Below are positions 10,690-22,606 of a stretch of DNA of 64,000 bases, one piece after another. Below the pieces are notes generated by a model, which was not told the origin of the DNA, ran no database searches, and saw only the letters and a list, made by a program, of their open reading frames with translations. The DNA comes from Apostichopus japonicus (lineage: Eukaryota; Echinodermata; Holothuroidea; Aspidochirotida; Stichopodidae): contig NC_092574.1 in NCBI RefSeq assembly GCF_037975245.1, positions 6,504,713-6,568,712 on the forward strand, read 5' to 3'. The position numbers were made by a program, and so were the translations under genes. The stretch's first letter is position 1, and the number at the start of each line of letters is the position of its first letter.

Positions 10690-13600
10690 CTATAAACTGA
10701 TACACACCGGCCAAATCACTTAAATATACTGTTTATGATTTGTTAGTATGCTATCAATACAATTTTGGTGCACATAATAATTTAATTTTTTTTTTAAATT
10801 AACAAAGGCTTAAGATATCCAAAAGACAGTTCTTCATCAAAGGGGCACATTTTATTTGCCAGTAGGGCACATTTGCTATTTTGAAAAATAGTTGGGAGGC
10901 ACATGCCCCCAGTCCCCCCCCCCCCAAAGCTCCTATCCTCCTGTATGCGTGCATGTATATGGTCATTTTCACAATCATTGGTGTAACTTTGTACACTCAG
11001 GGCCAAAATTTCAAACACCATATATATTACAATTTTTACTAACATCACATGTTAAAGGGTTCAAATTTTTGTAACTTCAACTTTTTGAAGCTTAAACATA
11101 TACGTTTATGGGTGTAATTTTTCGGTGACTGTATGACTCTAGGAAACTTTAAGCAAAAAGATATATTTTTAAGCAACCATATTTACACAGTGTTAAAACA
11201 GTACTCTGATTCAAGTAAACTTTAAAATGCTTAAATCATTATATGTTACTTAAAAATGAAAAGGATTTGGCAGAAAGTTTTTAATACTATTGCAGATATT
11301 TCCATGTTAACTGAAAATTTATTGGAAATCAAGGATTGTTTTTCTTAATTTTAACTTTTTTTAACTATTTGAAAAAAAGATAAGGCCAAGTCAAACACCC
11401 TGAATAATGTCTCCTCACAGAGGGCTAATATCCAATCCAAGTTGCCCAAAGCTCATTCTTTGCATCATAACTATACATGTCTTACTAGTTTAGTATTGAA
11501 AACAAAAAATAAATGTTTAAATTGTGACCAAATTTGACCTTGAAATGCCCAAAATAGCCCAAAATGTTGGTAAAATGTGATGTTTGAGGGCGCTGTTCAC
11601 AGGCATCGTTGAGCATGTGACCCTGAAAATGCAGTTTATTGGTAGTCCTTATGCTAGTGTACCACCCTCTTAATTATTAAGCACCTGTATGCTAATGCTA
11701 AGAAGTTGTTGTCATTTGAATTACTCAAATCAGCTTGTGCAGGCATTTTCATACATACGAACTACGTGATTTTCGAGCCGTGAATTTGAGTAGATAACAC
11801 AAAATACACAACTTTTTGACTTGAGTTTTTAAAAATAGAGTCAATACACTCCTGAAAAATGGTATTTAAAGAAAAATTCAAATTTACCCACAGCCCCAAA
11901 TTGGACCCCCAACTAGGGCCAGAAGTGAGATCTCTTAAGTTTGAGTGCGCTGTTCGTGAAAGGTACGACCCGCTCGACATTTTTTGGGCACTTTTCCCGT
12001 ACAACTACCACTGGACAAGGATCCTATGCAAATTAAAACTCAAACATGCCATTGCTTGTGAATATAGAGCACACTCAAAGTAGGGCCAGAAAAGGCCCCT
12101 ATCTCATTTTTTGCCATTTTAATTACTTGTTACGAAAAATTGAGACCGTAAAATTTCCTCAAAATTAGCTAAATTCGAAAGCTGGTCACATGTCTTCCAT
12201 AATATTTGCAATATCAGACATAAAATACTTTACATTTATGCAAAAGATACCTCCAAACTTGACACAAATTTAGGGCTCTCAAAATGCAATCTGGATTTGG
12301 TTGCTAGGTGTGGCCATATCCTAGCAACCAAAAACTTTTCAAAAGTTTTTTTGCCCAATTTCATCCTTTGAGACATGTGGCAAGACACCATATCAATTTC
12401 AGGCGATTCTGAGAGGGTCGACGTGGAATCAACCCAAAAATCTGTTGATTTGGCATGGATTGACCCAATTAATAAAGGACCTTCTAAAAGATATTATCAT
12501 ACTGGTTGCTACACCTCTACAGAATTACTGTAATATGAGTTTTAGCCAAGGAAGATGTTTATTGGATAAGTAGAGATAAAATTTCCAACTAACCTGTTTC
12601 GGAGGTGACAAGGTGTTTCGGAGGTGACGCATGTTAACGGAAAGTTAAGAATCTCCCAGAAATTAAAACGACTGGTAATGTTGTCACAAATTTTACTCAA
12701 ATATTGCGTTAGGGGGTGAGGTATATTTTAATAAGTTCAAAATGGCTATACTATTGTTTACATGAATCTTGGGCTGAAGAATGCTTTGTTTCGGAGGTGA
12801 CGGAAAAGTTAACGGAAAAGTTAACATTAAATTTGAAATTTACACAATTCTTTTAAAAATTCCAAATGAAAAATATTTTAGGGCCCAGATATTAGACACA
12901 TTAGTTATTGAAATAATGCAACCATACTTAACAAAATTTACACTGCTTAATTAGAACTTAGTTGCAGTCAAACTTGGGTACCAATTGTTAACGGAAGATG
13001 TCACCTTCGAAACGACAAAATCTAGCCACCGGTCCTTGGAGAAGGAAAGGAAGGAAACCTGGGGAACACAATTGCATTTTAGATTGGACACTTGTTGATA
13101 ATATCAACCAAATAAGAACTGGAAAATACCTTCCACCAAAAAGTACAGGCTCTGACAAAAACAGTGTAGTTGAAAGTGTACGGCTGAACTAGCATATTTT
13201 AAGCATATTTATGGCCACCAAATCCACCTGAAGAAACCGAGAAAGTTTGTTAAGCTACCCAAGGTAGACTTCACTTAGGATGGTCAAATGGCAAAAAATC
13301 TAAGAATTCTGGTATTTGGTCACTGAGTTACAAAGCAATAAGTGCCAATATTGAAAGGTACACCACTGATTGTGAAAATGACCATATATGTATGTGAAAA
13401 TGTGCTAGAAAAGTGGTAATCCATGACCAATCATTTGCACTTAAGTTCTTGCTTTGGCCACCATATGGCATGAGACACTTAAATGTCCTAATTAACTGAC
13501 TAGAAATGTCTGCAATGAACTTGGGAGGAAAATACATATGACCTTTAACCTACCTCTATAAATAAGACATGATAAATTACTATATTCTGTATATTAACTG

Positions 13601-13900
13601 TTAAGAGTTGATCTGAATGTCAGAGAAAATTTGTGTCTGCTTGGAGATGTGCTAGTTCTCCTGTTTCCTCCTATCCTCTGTTGCTAAAACTAGAGACGTA
13701 ATTGAAGCTAGTTGAAATTTTATTCATTTACAAACATCCTGAATTACGAATCTCCATTGTTGTCTTAGTCAAGACTCCTTCCTCTGGGAGATTCAAGAGA
13801 AACATATCCTTGGACAAGGAAGTGTTCATTTCTAGCAGATTTTCTGACTTGATTTCTACTATTACTACACTTATGACATGACAAGTGTACTTAGTCAGGT
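10690..13900. other. AT-rich stretch without recognisable genes
   Basis: No exon with a known domain was found on either strand. The 64-codon frame at 12998 (basic, RRKGRKPGEHN) is not recognised. The segment contains the motif cluster described separately at 12596-13013 and a C tract at 10915-10926. Otherwise I see nothing in it. Confidence 0.4.
12596..13013. repeat. Cluster of GTTTCGGAGGTGAC motifs
   Basis: The 14-mer GTTTCGGAGGTGAC occurs exactly at 12596-12609, 12615-12628 and 12788-12801, with an inverted, one-mismatch copy (GTCACCTTCGAAAC) at 13000-13013. Copies are accompanied by GTTAACGGAA-type sequence. Possibly remnants of a foldback repeat; function unknown. Confidence 0.6.
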
Positions 13901-13904
13901 GACA

Positions 13905-14075
13905 GTGTGCAGGGGCGTATCCAGGATTTTCTTACCCGGGGGCGCGAATTACTATCTAAGCGGAGCGCCACCATCGGTTGGCACGGAGCGTACAAGAAAA
14001 TTTCTGGTTTTGATACCCCCTAGATCACCGGAAATGGCACCTCTCGGGCTTGAAAATGACCAACTAGATGTACAC
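13905..14075 (-). mobile_element. MITE-like repeat (copy 2, truncated)
   Basis: Begins with GCAGGGGCGTATCCAGGATTT and a G tract, followed by the reverse-oriented family core (CTAAGCGGAGCGCCACCATCGG, TACAAGAAAATTT, GATCACCGGAAATGGCACCT). The far end is not found, so it looks truncated. Confidence 0.6.
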
Positions 14076-14584
14076 TTTTGCCTGAGAACCAAGTATTTCC
14101 CAATAGTTTATTTTTTCCATCCATAAACTTTTTGAAGATTGTCACCAGTCACACATCCATGTTCGACCTCATAGCATGTCCTGTGGATCATTGCTTTTGT
14201 AGGTGATTCCACGTCGCGGCCCACAATACCCGAAAGCCCCACTTTTCAAGGTTTTAAGCCCATTATTTGTTCAGAATTTGAAAGTTCACATTTCTCGTGA
14301 ATAAAATCACTTCAAAACATACCCATAATGTTGCACAAAATTTAATCTATGAACAACCAATATAGAAAAACCTCCTTCAACCCCTTAGAGACAGGTCAAA
14401 ATTGTACGAGTAGAGCGAAGTATGATGAAGAATGTTGGACAGGAATTTTTCGAAAATTCAGACACAGTTAATTTATTGGTGTACAAATATTAAAACCTCT
14501 TATAACAGCTATTATAAAACTTCGTTGAAGGAAATGAAAAATACCAGTTATTTCCGATATCAGATATTTCAAAACCGAACACTA

Positions 14585-15810
14585 CACACATAGGCGTAGG
14601 AGGCGGGGGCTGCAGCCCCCCCCCCAACCATTTTTTTTCGCCCTGAAAATTCGGGCAATATGCTGAGAATTTTTCGGGCACCTACTGAAAGAAAAATAAA
14701 TTGCAATGATGTAGCTTAAGGAAATGAATAGTTTAAAAATTATCTCCTTGGTAATTAAAATAAAGTTCTAAGCTTGGCCGACTAATTCGCCATTACTAAT
14801 GTAAAAGAGAGTTTTGACATAATTGGACCTCCATGCTTTTCTCCATCTACATAAGACATTTCGTTGATTACATTAGCATCCGGCGGTATACTGTGCAACT
14901 TTCACCGACCGTATGGTACACGATGGCATGCGATGTAATAACAGATGCTTACTTATATGATATTAAACTTAGCATGTTGAACGTGTGCGAAGCGGGCGAA
15001 CAATTTTGGTTATGTTTTTCGGGCAAGTCATTACAGCCCCCAAATCCAATTGGGCTCCTACGTCTTTGACTACACACATAGACATTTTTGATGCTGATAT
15101 GATGTGATATCTGCTCTTTGCTTTACCAATTTGAATTGGCGTGTAGCTAGTAATTTGCCAAGGGAGGGGTGAAGCCTGTGGGCAACTAAGCATAGCGCCA
15201 CCATGAGTTGGCGCGAAGCGTTCAAGAAAATTTTGGCCGAAAATGCCTCCCAGATCGCTGGAAATGATACTTCCCAGGCCTTGTAAGTTGCATCTAAGCA
15301 TTTTCTATTTTGAAATTACTAGCGATATCAAAAAGAAAATTTGCTCAGGGGGGGGGCGGTCGCCCCCTTCCCGAAATGCGTCATGTTCCCCGACGACTCG
15401 GTCGAGTTCAAGACCAGCCACAGTTGGTTATGATAGACTATATATAGTATACATATAGATACATTAGTGAGAGAGGAAAATTGGAAACGTCAAAAATGGA
15501 GTTGTCAGTGTAAGGGGTAGGGTGAGGTGCATGCCCCCTCCGTAATCCTCGATCTGTCACTGGCTACCCTGTGTATATAATATGGATCAGCGCTGTAATT
15601 ATGTCACTGTTCCTCTTTCTCTTCCCGGTGTCTTGGCGTTTATCTTCTACTCCCTCCTTTTCTCTCTTCTTTTTCTTTTCACTTCCTTCCTCTCCTCCTT
15701 TTTTTTTTCCCCCTCTTTTTCCCTTTTTTCTTCTCTTTTTTCTCTCCTCTTTTCCTTACCCGGGGGGCGCGCGCCCCCAATGCCCCCCCCTGGATATGCG
15801 CCTGGTGTGC
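14585..15810. mobile_element. Cluster of MITE-family fragments (copies 3 to 5)
   Basis: Fragments include an end with GGCGTAGGAGGCGGGGGCTGCAGCCCCCC at 14590-14630, a core copy at about 15185-15300 (AGCGCCACCATGAGTTGGCG, GATCGCTGGAAATGATACTTCC) running to a GGGGGGGGGCGG tract near 15350, and a terminal fragment near 15760-15805 (GGGGGGCGCGCGCCCCC, then TGGATATGCGCCTGG). A pyrimidine-rich TCTTTTTCTCCC tract occupies 15640-15755. Boundaries are approximate. Confidence 0.5.
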
Positions 15811-16013
15811 ACATATCATATGATAATTGAAATCTTCCAGCTGAACAAACATGAGATGGGAGAAGCGTGCTTCAACTGTGGTCTGACTTCATTGTGTCAA
15901 GTCAGTCTCCTATTACAGTTAGGTTCAGTTATATTTTTTGTCGTCCAAAGTTGTTGTTTAACAGAATGTTGTTGATGTTGAGTAACTTACAGCAGAGATG
16001 TTTGTGTCTACAG

Positions 16014-16217
16014 CCTAGCTCCAACAAGGACGTGCCCCTGGAGGATGAAGCCTGGTACCATGGCGCCCTGCTGAGACAAGAGACGGAGGAGCTGCTGAAA
16101 CAGGAGGGAGACTTCATCGTCAGATTCAAGAGCGACGCCTCCGGCCAGTACGTGCTCTCCTGCAGGTCCGCCGATAAACAGAGGCACTTCCCGATCGTGA
16201 AACAAGACGATAGCACG
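16014..16217 (+). CDS. Fer/Fes-like exon 1: SH2 domain, N-terminal two thirds
   Basis: The exon is bounded by TGTCTACAG|CCT and AGCACG|GTCAGT and is 204 bp (68 codons), phase 0 on both sides. It encodes DEAWYHGALLR, the FIVR motif whose Arg binds phosphotyrosine, SGQYVLSCR and RHFPIV with the betaD His. Base composition is much more GC-rich than its surroundings, with no lesion, so this part looks conserved. The SH2 domain in Fer/Fes binds phosphotyrosine and stabilises the active kinase. The preceding exon was not identified. Confidence 0.9.
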
Positions 16218-16373
16218 GTCAGTCCATTGCGAGTTTTTAAACCTGCAGAGAGTTAACCTATCTATGACAGCAAATCAATCTTGGGACTTATTTTTGCTGA
16301 TAGCTATTATTACAATAGTGCTTCTTTTTTTTGGTTCCTTGCTTTAGCAAAAGGAACCTATGCAGTCAGGTTG

Positions 16374-16430
16374 GCGTGTGTGTGTGTGTGGGTGTGCGTG
16401 TGTGTGTGTGTGTGTGTGTCTGTGTGTGCA
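16374..16430 (+). repeat. TG/GTGTG microsatellite
   Basis: Interrupted (TG)n of about 55 bp just inside the left end of the 16.33-19.40 kb element. Confidence 0.9.
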
Positions 16431-16569
16431 TCTGTGACACTTTCTTGGGTACGCTCTATCTCAATAAGGGAAAGTTGGATTGAGGCCAAACTTGGACTAT
16501 AGATCTGCCATATGGAGAAGGTGTGCCCTAATGTTTTTGGTGCCCACAAAGGTCACCAAAGGTCAGTTA

Positions 16570-19170
16570 TGGTAAAAAAACCGAACATATTAAAACTGCA
16601 ATAACTCCCAGTGCCAATGTGCGACAAGGTTAATATTTTGGGAAAAGTTGTGAACTGGTTAGGGGAACATTTTCAAACTTAACGGTCATGTGATCCGAGG
16701 TCACCAAAGGTCAATGAATGATAAAAAACTAGTATTTTTGCGATAACTTGAGAACGAAATGTCCGTTAGGGTTGGGAGTTGCTCCTATGTTATGCAATTG
16801 TCGACCCGCATCTGGGTGACCCTTGACCTCAATTTGACCTCTGGTGACCTTTACGTGTTTTTGGGGATTTTTACAGTTTTGATGCTATTTTCAGATGTCA
16901 AAGGTACCTTCTGATCATAAATGTCAATGGGTTGACCCCGTGTGACCTTTATGTGCGAAGTTATATGGGGTCAAAGTTTTTCGGTCGGAGTTAGGATGGT
17001 TGTACAGACTTTTCGTTTTGTTTTTTGGAATCAGGAGATTAAACTACATCTGAAACCAAGGTCAAAAGGTCAAAGGTCACATTAGAAAAAATGTGCTTAT
17101 TTTGGGAGGAAACGAGCAAAAAAGAAAATGTTTGGTTTTGATGCTAGATTTGGATATCAAAGGTACCTTCCGATCAAAAATGTCAATTGGTTGACACCCG
17201 TGTGACCTTCGTGTGCGAAGTTATACGAGGTCAAAGTTAATTTTCAGACATTTAATGCAACAACTCCCAGTTCCAAGGTGTGAAATGGTTGATATTTTTG
17301 GACAAGTTGCAAATGGTATAGGGAAATATTTTCAAACTTAACGGTCATGTGATCCGAGGTCACCAAAGGTCAATTAATGTCAAAAAACTAGTATTTTGGC
17401 GGTAGAAAATGGGCAAAGAAAAAAATGTTTTAATTTTTATAGTTTGATGCTCTAATTTAGGTCTCATCAATCAAAAATGTCAATAAGTTGACCCAAGGTG
17501 AAATTGGTATGTTAAGTTATATGAGGTCAAAGTTAATTTTCAGACATTTAGTGTAATAACTCCCAGTGCCAAGGTGTTACACAGTTGATATTTTGAGACA
17601 AGTTGCAAATGGTATAGGGGAATATTTTCAAACATAACGGTCATGTGATCCGAGGTCACCAAAGGTCAATTAATGATAAAAAACTAGTATTTTTGCGATA
17701 ACTTGAGAACAATATGTCCGTTAGGGTTGGGAGTTGCTTCAATGTAATCCAATTGTCGACCCGCATCTGGGTGACCCTTGACCTCAATTTGACCTCTGGT
17801 GACCTTTTTAGTGTTTTGTGGATTTTTACAGTTTCGATGCTATTTTCAGATGTTAAAGGTAGCTTCTGATCATAAATGTCAATAGGTTGACCCCCGTGTG
17901 ACCTTCGTGTGCGAAGTTATATGAGGTCAAAGTTAATTTTCAGACATTTAATGCAATAACTCCCAGTTCCAAGGTGTGACAAGGTTGATATTTTTGGAGT
18001 AGTTGCAAATGGTATAGGGGAATATTTTCAAACTTAACGGTCATGTGATCCGAGGTCACCAAAGGTCAATTAATGATAAAAAACTAGTATTTTTGCGATA
18101 ACTTGAGAACAAATTGTCCGTTAGAGTTGGGAGTTGCTTCAATGAAATCCAATTGTCGACCCGCATCTGGGTGACCCTTGACCTCAATTTGACCTCTGGT
18201 GACCTTTTTAGTGTTTTGTGGATTTTTACAGTTTCGATGCTATTTTCAGATGTTAAAGGTAGCTTCTGATCATAAATGTCAATAGGTTGACCCCCGTGTG
18301 ACCTTCGTGTGCGAAGTTATATGAGGTCAAAGTTAATTTTCAGACATTTAATGCAATAACTCCCAGTTCCAAGGTGTGACAAGGTTGATATTTTTGGAGT
18401 AGTTGCAAATGGTATAGGGGAATATTATCAAACTTAACAGTTATGTGATCCGAGGTCACCAAAGGTCAATTAATGATAAAAAACTAGTATTTTTGCAATA
18501 ACTTGAGAACAAATTGTCCGTTAGAGTTGGGAGTTGCTTCAATGAAATCCAATTGTCGACCCGCATCTGGGTGACCCTTGACCTCAATTTGACCTCTGGT
18601 GACCTTTTCGTGTTTTGTGGATTTTTTACAGTTTCGATGCTATTTTCAGATGTTAAAGGTACCTTCTGATCATAAATGTCAATAGGTTGACCCCTGTGTG
18701 ACCTTCGTGTGCGAAGTTATGAGGTCAAAGTTAATTTTCAGACATTTAATGCAATAACTCACAGTTCCAAGGTGTGACAAGGTTGATATATTTGGAGTAG
18801 TTGCAAATGGTATAGGGGAATATTTTCAAACTTAACGGTCATGTGATACAAGGTCACAAAAGGTCAGCTAATGTTAAAAAAGTAGTATTATGGGGGGAGA
18901 AAATGGGCAAAGAAAAAATGTTTGAATTTTTACAGTCATGCTCTATTTAGGTCTCACCGATCAAGAATGTCAATTGGTTGACCTCCGGGTGACCTTTGTG
19001 TGTGAAGTTACATACAAGTTCAAAGTTAATTTTTTGACATTTAATGCAATTAAATCTCAATGCCAAGGTGTGACATGGTTGATATTTTGGGACAAGTTGT
19101 GAATGGGGTGGTGGAACATTTTGAAACTTAAAGGTCATGTCATCTGAGGTCACCATTGTTATCATATCTG
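16570..19170 (+). repeat. ~400-bp tandem repeat rich in AGGTCA/TGACCT half-sites
   Basis: Regular copies are spaced exactly 400 bp in the middle of the array: the TGACCCTTGACCTC block starts at 17772, 18172 and 18572, with a more diverged copy at 16817. The phrase ATAACTCCCAGTTCC recurs at about 17257, 17555, 17957 and 18357, with a variant (ACTCACAGTTCC) at 18755. Each unit contains AGGTCACCAAAGGTCA (for example 16698-16713) and a TGACCC-T-TGACCT-CAATT-TGACCT-CTGG-TGACCT block. The right end (18.84-19.17 kb) is a more diverged unit. Confidence 0.88.
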
Positions 19171-19720
19171 TTTACACGCTTGTAGGTCTCTTATATTTCT
19201 TACATTTTCGACGCCATATTTAGATCTCAAAAGTGGCTTTTAATAAAAAATCCGATCACATTTTGTGATCACAAAAGTGTTGGCTATAGTGTTGGTTACT
19301 TTATGGGAACATGTAGGACCACAATTACTTGGACTATTTCAGCCCAATCTTGCTTGATAATATTATGTGTATTGTCATATACCCCAAGCAAGGAACCACA
19401 GTGCCCTTGGGCTCTTGTTTAATAATAGTATAATATATATATTATATGTAATATATTAGCATAATAGCATAACATTTTTTAAATAAAAGCATGTAAAAAC
19501 ACCATGTAAAATACACATTTTGGTGTTACAATTCCATCCTCTGTAGGCAGTGGTGGGGCCAGGGGTCCTCAAAGGCCCCCCTTCCTCCCTCACATTACGT
19601 GATGACAAAGTATAAAATTGAAATGGCATACTATGTGTGTTTGATATGATATATCATTAAGCCTGACTTTTCTCCTCCACACAATTTTTTTAAATGTCTG
19701 AATGTTCTGGTTTTTTACAG

Positions 19721-19897
19721 TATCGATTAGAAGGAGGGAGTTTTGGGTCAATCCAGGAACTGGTGAATCATCACATGTCAACTCAAACACCGGTGACGAA
19801 AGCGTCCAACGCGATGATCAGAAATCCAATAAGTAAGGTCAAGGACGAGCACGACCTTCGACACGAGGACATCCTGCTGGACACCAAATTAGGACAG
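19721..19897 (+). CDS. Fer/Fes-like exon 2: SH2 C-terminus and linker to kinase
   Basis: Bounded by TTTTTTACAG|TAT and GGACAG|GTGAGT; 177 bp, 59 codons, phase 0 both sides. It completes the SH2 domain (YRLEGGSFGSIQELVNHH) and continues through a short linker to LRHEDILLDTKLGQ, the first strand of the kinase and the start of the Gly loop. The short SH2-kinase linker is typical of Fer/Fes. No lesion seen. Confidence 0.9.
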
Positions 19898-20627
19898 GTG
19901 AGTTTCATGAAAGACATAACGGCCCAATCTTTTAAAGGGTGTGAAGACTCACGCAAAAAAAGAAACGTCTAATGCCAGTAATCTGACCTAGTTTCGAATG
20001 AGGTGTAACAGAAGTGTTACACACCACCATCAATCCCAGCAAATACACATACAGCTTGCTACCGTCAGTAAATTAGACACTAGTGTACAGTCAGCACATA
20101 CAGCTGCGGTCAATACCCACAGCACAGTGTACAAACGATACAGCGATGGACATCTCAGGTCCAGCTAAAGATAACAAGGTATCACGTTTCATTACTGTCT
20201 GCATTTTGTAGCGACACAAACAAAACGTCACTTGCAAGCAACAAAGAGTTAACTTTTTCAGATGACAGCACGCTGTTTGGGGCGAGTCTTCATTGCCTTT
20301 AATGGTATTGAATAGTTAATCGGTAGATGAGTTAATTTCACTGACATTTACCCACTTTGTACCAGTGACCCTGAAACCTTGTAATTTTTTTTTGGGCCAA
20401 TTGACTTGTATTTGAAGCTAACAGGAATGACCGTGTGTGCACAACATGTGTCATGTTGTTTACTCCAGTCTATTCCTATCAACACAGTATGTGTGTGCAC
20501 TAATGTTGAGTTAGTTGGGGAGATTCGTACTGTTGGTACATGGGCTAACATGAGATGTTAGCTGAATTCTAGTGTAGGCAATAAAAAATTTACTGTTTTA
20601 AGGTTGATTAAGCCACTGGTTGCCTCT

Positions 20628-20683
20628 CATGTGACATATATTGTGAGCTCTCATGTGACATATCACATGACCTTGCATGTGAC
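20628..20683 (+). promoter_or_regulatory. Three CATGTGAC (E-box/M-box-like) copies
   Basis: CATGTGACAT occurs at 20628, 20652 and 20676, exactly 24 bp apart, within an intron. The word contains CANNTG and matches the TFE/USF-type GTCACATG site on the - strand. The regular spacing could equally be a small tandem repeat of about 24 bp. Confidence 0.3.
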
Positions 20684-20856
20684 ATCTCCTTGTCTATACT
20701 TCTGCTGCATTCTTTATTTAAGGTGAAAAAAAAAGAAGAAAAAAATTTAAATTTTTATATGAATATCTTGTTAGAACTGTATTAATTACATCCCATATGG
20801 TTGTAACTCTTCTCTATTGCACCCCAAGTGAAATAAAATATTAAAAAAATGAAAAT

Positions 20857-20892
20857 GGGGGTGGGGGTGGGGTGGGTGAGGGGGTGGGTGGG
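20857..20892 (+). other. G-rich tract with quadruplex potential
   Basis: Runs GGGGG, GGGGG, GGGG, GGG, GGGGG, GGG and GGG are separated by single T or short spacers over 36 bp, about 50 bp upstream of the exon at 20945. On the sense strand it would lie in the pre-mRNA near the acceptor. Confidence 0.6.
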
Positions 20893-20944
20893 TCTGCATT
20901 GTTCTTTTAGTTTCATAAGCATCCTTTTTCTTGTGTACATGCAG

Positions 20945-21152
20945 GGACATTTCGGTGTCGTCCACAAAGCGACATTTAAGAATAAACCTGTCACCGTCAA
21001 GACGTGCAAGGCTACAGTAGATGCTGCAACGAGAAGGAAGTTCCTCTCAGAGGCCTACAACATCAAGAATTACAACCATCCCAACATCGTCAAACTTATC
21101 GGCGTGGCAACAGACAGACATCCAATCTACATCGTCATGGAGCTTGTACACG
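20945..21152 (+). CDS. Fer/Fes-like exon 3: kinase N-lobe
   Basis: Bounded by TACATGCAG|GGA and GTACACG|GTAAAA; 208 bp, enters phase 0 and leaves phase 1. It encodes the Gly loop remainder (GHFGVV following LGQ), the catalytic Lys in VTVKTCK, the alphaC Glu in FLSEAYNI, NHPNIVKLIGV and the hinge IVMELVHG. Joined to exon 2 the loop reads G-x-G-x-F-G, as in active kinases. No frame damage. Confidence 0.92.
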
Positions 21153-21835
21153 GTAAAAAACCAGAAAAAAATGGATTTGACATCGGTTCTTTTTTTCTGT
21201 GACAGCTATCAAATTAGTTAGATTAGGGGGGCAAATTTTGCCTTTGATTCATTAGGGAATATGGTACACCATCAACATGTATATATGGATACCCTGCCAC
21301 TCTGGTTAGTTGTATGGAGAAGTATTTTCTGGTCGCAAACAACGTGAAATTTTATCGAAGAGGAAAATGTTTCCTCACTGCTAGTTGAATAGCCCAACTC
21401 AAGATCTATGCACCTAACTGGAGATGTATTGGTTGATTGAATGTAACCTATTTTTACCGGCTTATAAATATTATAAATATCCTTATATTGTCCATATATA
21501 TCAGTATATCATAAATATCCTTATAAATATCTTTCTAAATATACTGTGACATTTTCTAGAAATTGAAGTTTTGTACGGTGTATTTCTGGTTACACATTAA
21601 GAGAAGATTGCAATTATATGTAAGCTCTTTTATTAGTTTTTGGCTTAATTGCTCTACACTGATGTGCAACATGTACCATGAACAGAGGAACTTTATTCGC
21701 GTACGTTTAGGCTTGTATCATAATTAATACACACAAAACAGACTAAACAGCAATAGATTTATGAGATGAAATCAGTAAATTGTTTAAAAAGATTGATTTT
21801 ACTGACTGATGTTTGCTTCTCTGTCACCTTTGCAG

Positions 21836-21959
21836 GAGGAGATCTTTTGAAGTTGCTTCGAGATGACAGCAAGACCTTGAGTGTCCCCGAGAGGATTAAA
21901 ATGAGTGAAGACGCAGCATCAGGGATGGCTTACTTGGAGGGCAAAAGTTGTATTCACAG
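21836..21959 (+). CDS. Fer/Fes-like exon 4: start of kinase C-lobe up to HRD
   Basis: Bounded by CACCTTTGCAG|GA and ATTCACAG|GTAAAC; 124 bp, enters phase 1 and leaves phase 2. It encodes GGDLLKLLRDDSKTLS, the helix ASGMAYLEGKSCIH, and with the next exon the Arg of HRD. Length and content match Fer/Fes. No lesion. Confidence 0.9.
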
Positions 21960-22606
21960 GTAAACTAGAAAATTGTCCTGGGATTAATAAACATGTGTGT
22001 GGGTTTATGGATTTAAGTATGGGTATGCATGTATGTTAGTATGTATTTGTTGAGGAACAAACAAGAAGAACTCAGATAAGTAATCAGGACTCATGTCTAT
22101 TTAAAACTTTGTGTGATATCTGCTTTCAAAGGTAAAATGTCAAAACTGGATACTAATTAAAGACAATTCTCGTTACTTAACCAAATAAGGAGAATGGGAC
22201 ATTCCCACTCCTTTTAGAAATTAGACATTTTGCTCTTGATGGTTGTAATTGTAGAATGCTACTAGTAAATTGTAGTGATAAGTAACTTTCTGTTAACAGA
22301 TAGAACCTAACCACCATCATGCACCCCCCCCCCACACCTCACACCATTGATCTTCTATCCATCTACACAAATGTTAGAATAAAACACTCTGTGGAACTGA
22401 AATGATGTTAACATTATCAAAAATGCGGCAACATTAAGGAAAGAAACCTCAAGGTAGGGAGAATTTTTTTGGGAGGGGCCCATTAACGTGAGATGCCAAT
22501 TACTCTGTATATTACAGCAGATCTAGTAGATTGATATATGGTCACTGCCATGCTCCCACAGTATACCTCTGTAAAACTCATGGTCATGCTTTCACCTCAT
22601 TGACAG

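Larger units (their letters stand above)
16333..19397. mobile_element. TIR-bounded element carrying a ~400-bp tandem array
   Basis: The left end GGTTCCTTGCTT (16333-16344) and right end AAGCAAGGAACC (19386-19397) are perfect 12-bp inverted repeats. Just inside the left end is a TG microsatellite (16375-16430). The interior is dominated by the array annotated separately. It lies wholly within the intron between the two SH2 exons. No transposase is recognisable, so it would be non-autonomous. Similar repeats with GGTTCCTTGC starts and many GGTCA words are known to me as dispersed repeats in invertebrate genomes. Confidence 0.65.
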
